The notes under the pieces: model-generated
The model's input: only the letters and a program-made list of their open reading frames with translations
Told to the model about the DNA's origin: nothing
Database searches by the model: none
Source: Aquilaria yunnanensis
Lineage: Eukaryota > Streptophyta > Magnoliopsida > Malvales > Thymelaeaceae
Assembly (NCBI GenBank): GCA_039654915.1
Contig: CM077599.1
Location: 18,478,501 to 18,542,500 of the forward strand
Direction: 5' to 3'
DNA: 64,000 nt
Part shown: piece after piece, positions 59,618 to 64,000 of the stretch
Numbering within the stretch: position 1 is the stretch's first letter
Layout of the letters: every line of letters begins with the position of its first letter
Translations under genes and position numbers: made by a program

Positions 59618-60081
59618 AAGAAATTTACCATTACCCCCTTTACCCCTGCAGTATGCCTTAATCTACAGTTTGCTTCCTCTACTTTCAAAAATCTACACTT
59701 TGCCCCTATATTTTTTACACTGTCCAACAAAAATTTCTAAAATTATATTTAAACTATACTATAATCATATTTTAGTAATTTAATCTCTCTAATATTTTTT
59801 ATGATTAATAAAAATTTTAAATTATCATTTTTTTTCTTTCTGTAAATACATTTTCCTCCCTATAAATGCATATCAGTATCTTTTAAAGGTCAGTTAGATA
59901 TGAAAAAAATATAAAAAATCTTAAAATTACTGGAACATAATTATTAGGCAGTTTAAATTAAGGTCTCAGAGGTCGTTATTGGACACTGTAAAGAAAATAA
60001 GGGGTAAAATGTAGGTTTTTAAAAATAGAAGGGGCAAAGTGTAGGTTAAACCAAACCATAAGAGAGTTTTGTAATTTTCTT
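59618..60081. mobile_element. Mutator-like MITE, copy 4, perfect 9-bp TSD
   Basis: The left end AAGAAATTTACCATTACCCC and the right end read inward AAGAAAATTACAAAACTC are flanked by identical AAATTTTCT (59609-59617 and 60082-60090). The interior is shared with copies at 36460, 36943 and 39085 (TGCATATCAGTATCTTTTAA, AATCTTAAAATTACTGGA). The left end is 130 bases upstream of the dioxygenase copy B ATG, so it sits in its promoter region. Confidence 0.85.
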
Positions 60082-60630
60082 AAATTTTCTTTTGACAAAA
60101 GTACTAAAATACCTATCATAATTACTGTCTGGGCTCGTCGGCTCAGGCTTTTAACAAAAGATGTTAAAACTACCGCAGCAGAACCAGATAATTTTGTTGT
60201 GATATATGTCACAAAATAGTTTTATAGCACAATAACATGCATACATATAGTCCTTCCGTAATTTTCAATGTATTAGGAAATAATAATAATAATAATGGTT
60301 GTGGTAATTGATCTGTGCCCATAACAAAAAAATATAAAAGATAAAAAAGGCAACTCGCCACGTAAAGGATACTTGTGGTGCCTCATTTGGCATGAATGTC
60401 AAGAGGAGGGCTCAAGCGTAAAGATGAAAAGATTTGGATAGCTTTTTATGGAGTTGGACCGTTGTGTTTTGAAAATGAAAAAGCAAATCATGGAACAGAG
60501 AGAAAAACAGAGAAGTTTCGAGCCCCAGCCATTACTAGAGCAACGATGATGATGGGCATGGCATCGAAGACCAAAATATCTTTAGCAATTTCTAACGCCG
60601 ATAACTGTCAAAATTCAATGAAGCTAGAGA
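60082..60630. other. Spacer between MITE and hAT-like element
   Basis: AT-rich, an (AAT)n run near 60283-60296, an 80-codon frame at 60396-60638 without motif. No gene recognised. Confidence 0.4.
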
Positions 60631-61702
60631 TAGGGTGATCACTATTCAGTTAAAATTAAGAAAATTGAAAAACCAAAATAGTTTAGAAATTTGGTTCGGT
60701 TAATTTGATTTTTTAGCTCGGTTTCGGTTGAAACCGAATAGAGAAAATTTCAGTTTCAGTTCGGTTTCAGTTGAGGGGTGTCGGTTATTTTAGTAACCGA
60801 AAAAACCGAAATTTTTATGTGGCATTTGGGTGTTTGGTGGTTAAGTTGACATATTTAAAAGGAGAATGGGCTGAGTAGAAGGGAAAAAGAAGTTGAAGGC
60901 TTCTACTGGGGTTTGGCCATCTAACTAAAGTAGATTCTCTCCCCTTCACTAAAACACCATCTCTGTTGCTAAAGGCTCCATTGATGGGCTTTAATGGTGG
61001 CGCTTCTACTCCACCATCTACTGAATAATTTTGCTAAAATCTGCTTTAATAAGAAACGAATCGATTGCAGATACGGAACTACCTTGGATCCTATAGATTA
61101 CGGCTTTAAGAATTGCTATTTCCCGGTGTGCCACGGTGGCGCAATTAAGTTGTACCAGGACACTCATGTAATGGAGTTGAAAATAGAACTAGAGCAAGGG
61201 AAAATATATGAGCGTGGGAAGTGATGGGAGGATATCTGCCATGCTATTCTAGAGGCCCATCATTTGATTTACATTGTTGGATGGTCGGTTTTCCATAAGA
61301 TCCGGCTTGTGAGGGAACCCACGAGGCCGTTGCCCAACGGCGGCGATTTGACTTTAGGTACTGAATTTTCCCAACAACACCAAGACAATTTCCCCAATTT
61401 CAGATCTCTGTGGGAAGTGTTTTGGCTTAATTTAAGATTTTGTCCTCTATTTCTCATTAAATGATTAACAAAAGTGCCCCCATATCCTTAGTATTACATT
61501 TTAGTCACTGAATTAGAACTCATAAGTAATATTTCGGTTATTTCGGTGTGGAACCGAATCAAACCGAAAAATTTGGTTCGGTTTTACTTCGATTTCATTC
61601 TTTAATTCGATTATTTCAGTTTATTGTAATAAAAAACTAAAAACCGAAATAATCAAAAGTTTTGATTCAGTTTTAACCGAATTAACTGAATAATCACCTC
61701 TA
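60631..61702. mobile_element. hAT-like element carrying a phospholipase D exon
   Basis: Left TAGGGTGATCACTATTCAGT; right read inward TAGAGGTGATTATTCAGTTA. Subterminal GGTTCGGTT/AACCGAA repeats occur in inverted orientation on both sides (60690-60830 and 61540-61690). The flanks GCTAGAGA and GCTGAGAG are similar, perhaps a worn 8-bp duplication. The interior includes the PLD fragment 61051-61357. Transposase is absent. Confidence 0.65.
61051..61357 (+). pseudogene. Phospholipase D exon fragment (captured, one in-frame stop)
   Basis: One frame encodes a piece of a C2-type plant phospholipase D between the C2 domain and the first HKD motif: AIKLYQDTHV, then [20 protein letters not shown] and GGDLTLG. 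These correspond to conserved stretches of PLD alpha/delta-type enzymes. The frame is intact except for TGA at 61222-61224, at the position of the Cys usually found before WEDI. The fragment ends at G/GTACTG, a likely splice donor, showing that genomic DNA rather than cDNA was copied. Neither HKD catalytic motif is present, so it cannot make an active enzyme. Confidence 0.8.
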
Positions 61703-61710
61703 GCTGAGAG

Positions 61711-64000
61711 TCAAAGAAATAGTAAGTACGACGAATGGGAGAGACCAGGAGAGCAACAAATAGACGAAGGCGGCAAATTCTGGTGATAACTGATGATGGA
61801 GAAGACATATTGACATTTTTATACATCAAGACATTTATATATTGATTATAATAATATGAGCGCAATTATTAGATAATTTAAGAATCTATTTATAATAGCA
61901 TCTATTTATTAATTTATAATAACAGGAGTGAAATTATTTCATAATTTAAGATTTCAGAATATGAACAAAATAGACATAAGAAAACCTGCACTACAACTCC
62001 GAGCAACCACAGCTGTTACCAAGAAGCTTTTACTTCACTATTACCCAAAGACACCGGTAGAACCTCTCCTCCACCCCTACTTATATAGTGCAACAAAAAC
62101 TACTATTGCAGCTGCCTGTTTTGCCTAATCACCAAATAAAACCAAGAACACCAAGCTTCTAGTTTTGCTGGTCAGTATGATGACCCTATGAGCTGGAACA
62201 AAAACGACACCATGCGTACAATAACAAACAGCCACATGTCAGATTACCCATTGAGAAATTGCCACAGTTCCGCATTTCCTGTTTAAACAGCTAACACAAA
62301 TCCCACCAATAAAATACTGCTATGGTTCCCATTGGAAAAAAGGTGGACATTAAGGCACCTGGAATACCAAAGGATGCCACTTGCGAATTCACCGAACTCC
62401 CTGCGACGCCACTTGTCAACCAACGAACACCACCCCTGGACAGGCTGAAACACGGAGACGAACATCCCCCCAGCAAAAACGTCATCGCCACGGTCGCCTG
62501 CTCAAACGAACAGGGAAAACAGAGCGTCGACACACATGTGCGCACATTCATCACGCCTGAACTGAAAACGGTGCCGTATTATGCATACCAGATATACATG
62601 TGGCGCCTTCTCCTTTCAGCTTACTCCCTTTACATAGTACTATACATATGGTTTTGAGTAGTTAAAATTATATCACTATAGTCGTGATTGGCTACCAAAG
62701 TTCTGAATTAGGAGCAAAGTTCTGAATTAGGAGCAAGATAGCCATCACTGATAGTGAGAATACTCCATCAAATAGTAGAATATTATCTTTAAATGTGATT
62801 GTGTGGTAAATGTTGGAAGAAATGACAAGCTAAATATACAAAACACAAAAACTCTATAGTTAGGACCTGAACCAAATAACCCACCATAATTAGAGACCTG
62901 GACTGGATTCCCACCATGTCCACCGCCCAGCCTTCTTCCACTGCTTCCAAGTTCCAACCATCACCGATGGTCCTAATCTATTACCTCATTGCACAAACTG
63001 ATGAAAATGACAAATGTTATATTTTTCTCTTATAATGTTTAATATTTTGTTTTTATTTTGTAACCAAATGTATTCTCTATTTTCATATTTTGATTTAGGA
63101 TGCAATTAGAAATATGAAATGCAAAATAAGGCTATTTAGGTGATTCTAGATAGCTTTGATGTCTCTTTGTATTTTGACCATAACTCTCGCATTTAATGTC
63201 CGAATGAGTTGATTCTTGATTCATTGGAAAGCTAATTTCCATAGCTATCTTTTATATTCAGACACTTTTGCCTAGTTTGTGTGTCTTGATGACTGAATTT
63301 TGCTTCAAAGTCAAAACATATTTTCTCCTAGTGAAACAAAAATAGTTGTGGTATTTTGGGCATATCTTTGACTATAGATGTCCATTTTATACAATTCAAG
63401 TGTCATTTTGAAGCTAAGAATAGCTTTACAATGTTTTGAGATTTAAGAAATAATGGCTGCATCAATGTTAAATTTGAGCTCGAAGTTGCTGCTGATGTTC
63501 TAGAATGTTTTCTAGCTTGCAACTCTAAAATTGGTTTTGATGTGGATTAATTTTGAAGGCTTCTAAACCATGTGGGTGAAAATTCTAGCTTAAACGCAGT
63601 ACTCTTCAAATCATATTAAGTTATTCTAATTATTTTTAATCTTTTATATTTATGTGGGGTTATTTTAGAACAATATACAGAGTTTGGAGAGTTTTCATTG
63701 TTTTTCTCCTTTAGGTTAGATTTTGTTCATATAGTAGAATAAGAGTAGAAGGGGTGGCGGCTCTACCTAGGTTTTCTCTAACTCTCCTTTATGCTTTTTT
63801 TTTATAAGCGTTTTATGACCATGTCCGACTGATTTATTTCATTCTTGGTTAAAAGATATTAAAACCCCAAATTCTTCAGTACTGTAAGATTAAAATTGTT
63901 TCTATTAAGTCAATTTATACTTTGAGTATTAGGTGTTCTTATATGATTAATTTCATGATTGTTTCATTTTATATGCTAGAATGCCTACTAGTTGTTATTC
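61711..64000. other. Terminal region without a recognised gene
   Basis: A 111-codon ATG frame at 62322-62657 (+) and overlapping minus frames (62291-62554) are of normal composition but show no known motif. A 19-base phrase (AAAGTTCTGAATTAGGAGC) is repeated in tandem at 62697-62734. From about 63080 to the end the text (CATAACTCTCGCATTTAATG, GGAAAGCTAATTTCCATAGC) resembles internal non-coding parts of plant retrotransposons, but no domain confirms this. Confidence 0.35.

Overview
The window is nuclear DNA of a flowering plant, most likely a eudicot with a repeat-rich genome. The evidence is intron-containing genes for plant enzymes, AT-rich introns and spacers, and many plant-type transposons (LTR, LINE, SINE, hAT, Mutator-like, Stowaway, Tourist). 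I see no bacterial, organellar or CRISPR features, and no tRNA or rRNA gene. The species cannot be named from the sequence alone.

Layout. 1-2216: last four exons of a thymidylate kinase gene (+), with a tRNA-derived SINE in one intron. 2217-39.9 kb: a gene-poor block of nested and decayed mobile elements. It holds a LINE fragment split by a hAT-like element, a nearly full-length but dead LINE on the minus strand with EN, RT, zf-RVT and RNase H parts, a long LTR with a perfect 176-bp triplication, a 3.9-kb solo LTR between two TA microsatellites, a 2.5-kb solo LTR (TSD TCATC) nested in an older TIR element, a hAT-like element with a perfect 8-bp TSD, and several Mutator-like elements with 9-bp TSDs. 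40.1-44.9 kb: a complete eight-exon vacuolar H+-pyrophosphatase gene (+). 47.6-50.1 kb: a two-exon plastid arogenate dehydrogenase with two fused catalytic domains (+). 51.9-53.6 and 57.6-59.5 kb: a tandem pair of four-exon 2-oxoglutarate/Fe(II) dioxygenase genes (-), separated by two Mutator-like elements. 60.6-61.7 kb: a hAT-like element carrying a captured phospholipase D exon with one in-frame stop.

How the genes relate. They are ordinary, independently transcribed plant genes, not an operon: DNA-precursor synthesis (dTMP to dTDP), tonoplast proton pumping with PPi removal, tyrosine biosynthesis, and probable specialised metabolism (the dioxygenases). Only the dioxygenases form a local tandem cluster.

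I found no convincing new biological system. The points most worth a second look are the hAT-like element with the phospholipase D cargo, an 81-nt stop-free, in-frame intron between two active-site motifs of the H+-PPase, a GC-AG intron in the same gene, a set of Mutator-like MITEs with verifiable 9-bp target duplications, and the perfect 176-bp triplication. All splice sites and element borders were read by eye. Transposon family names rest on termini and target duplications, not on database matches.
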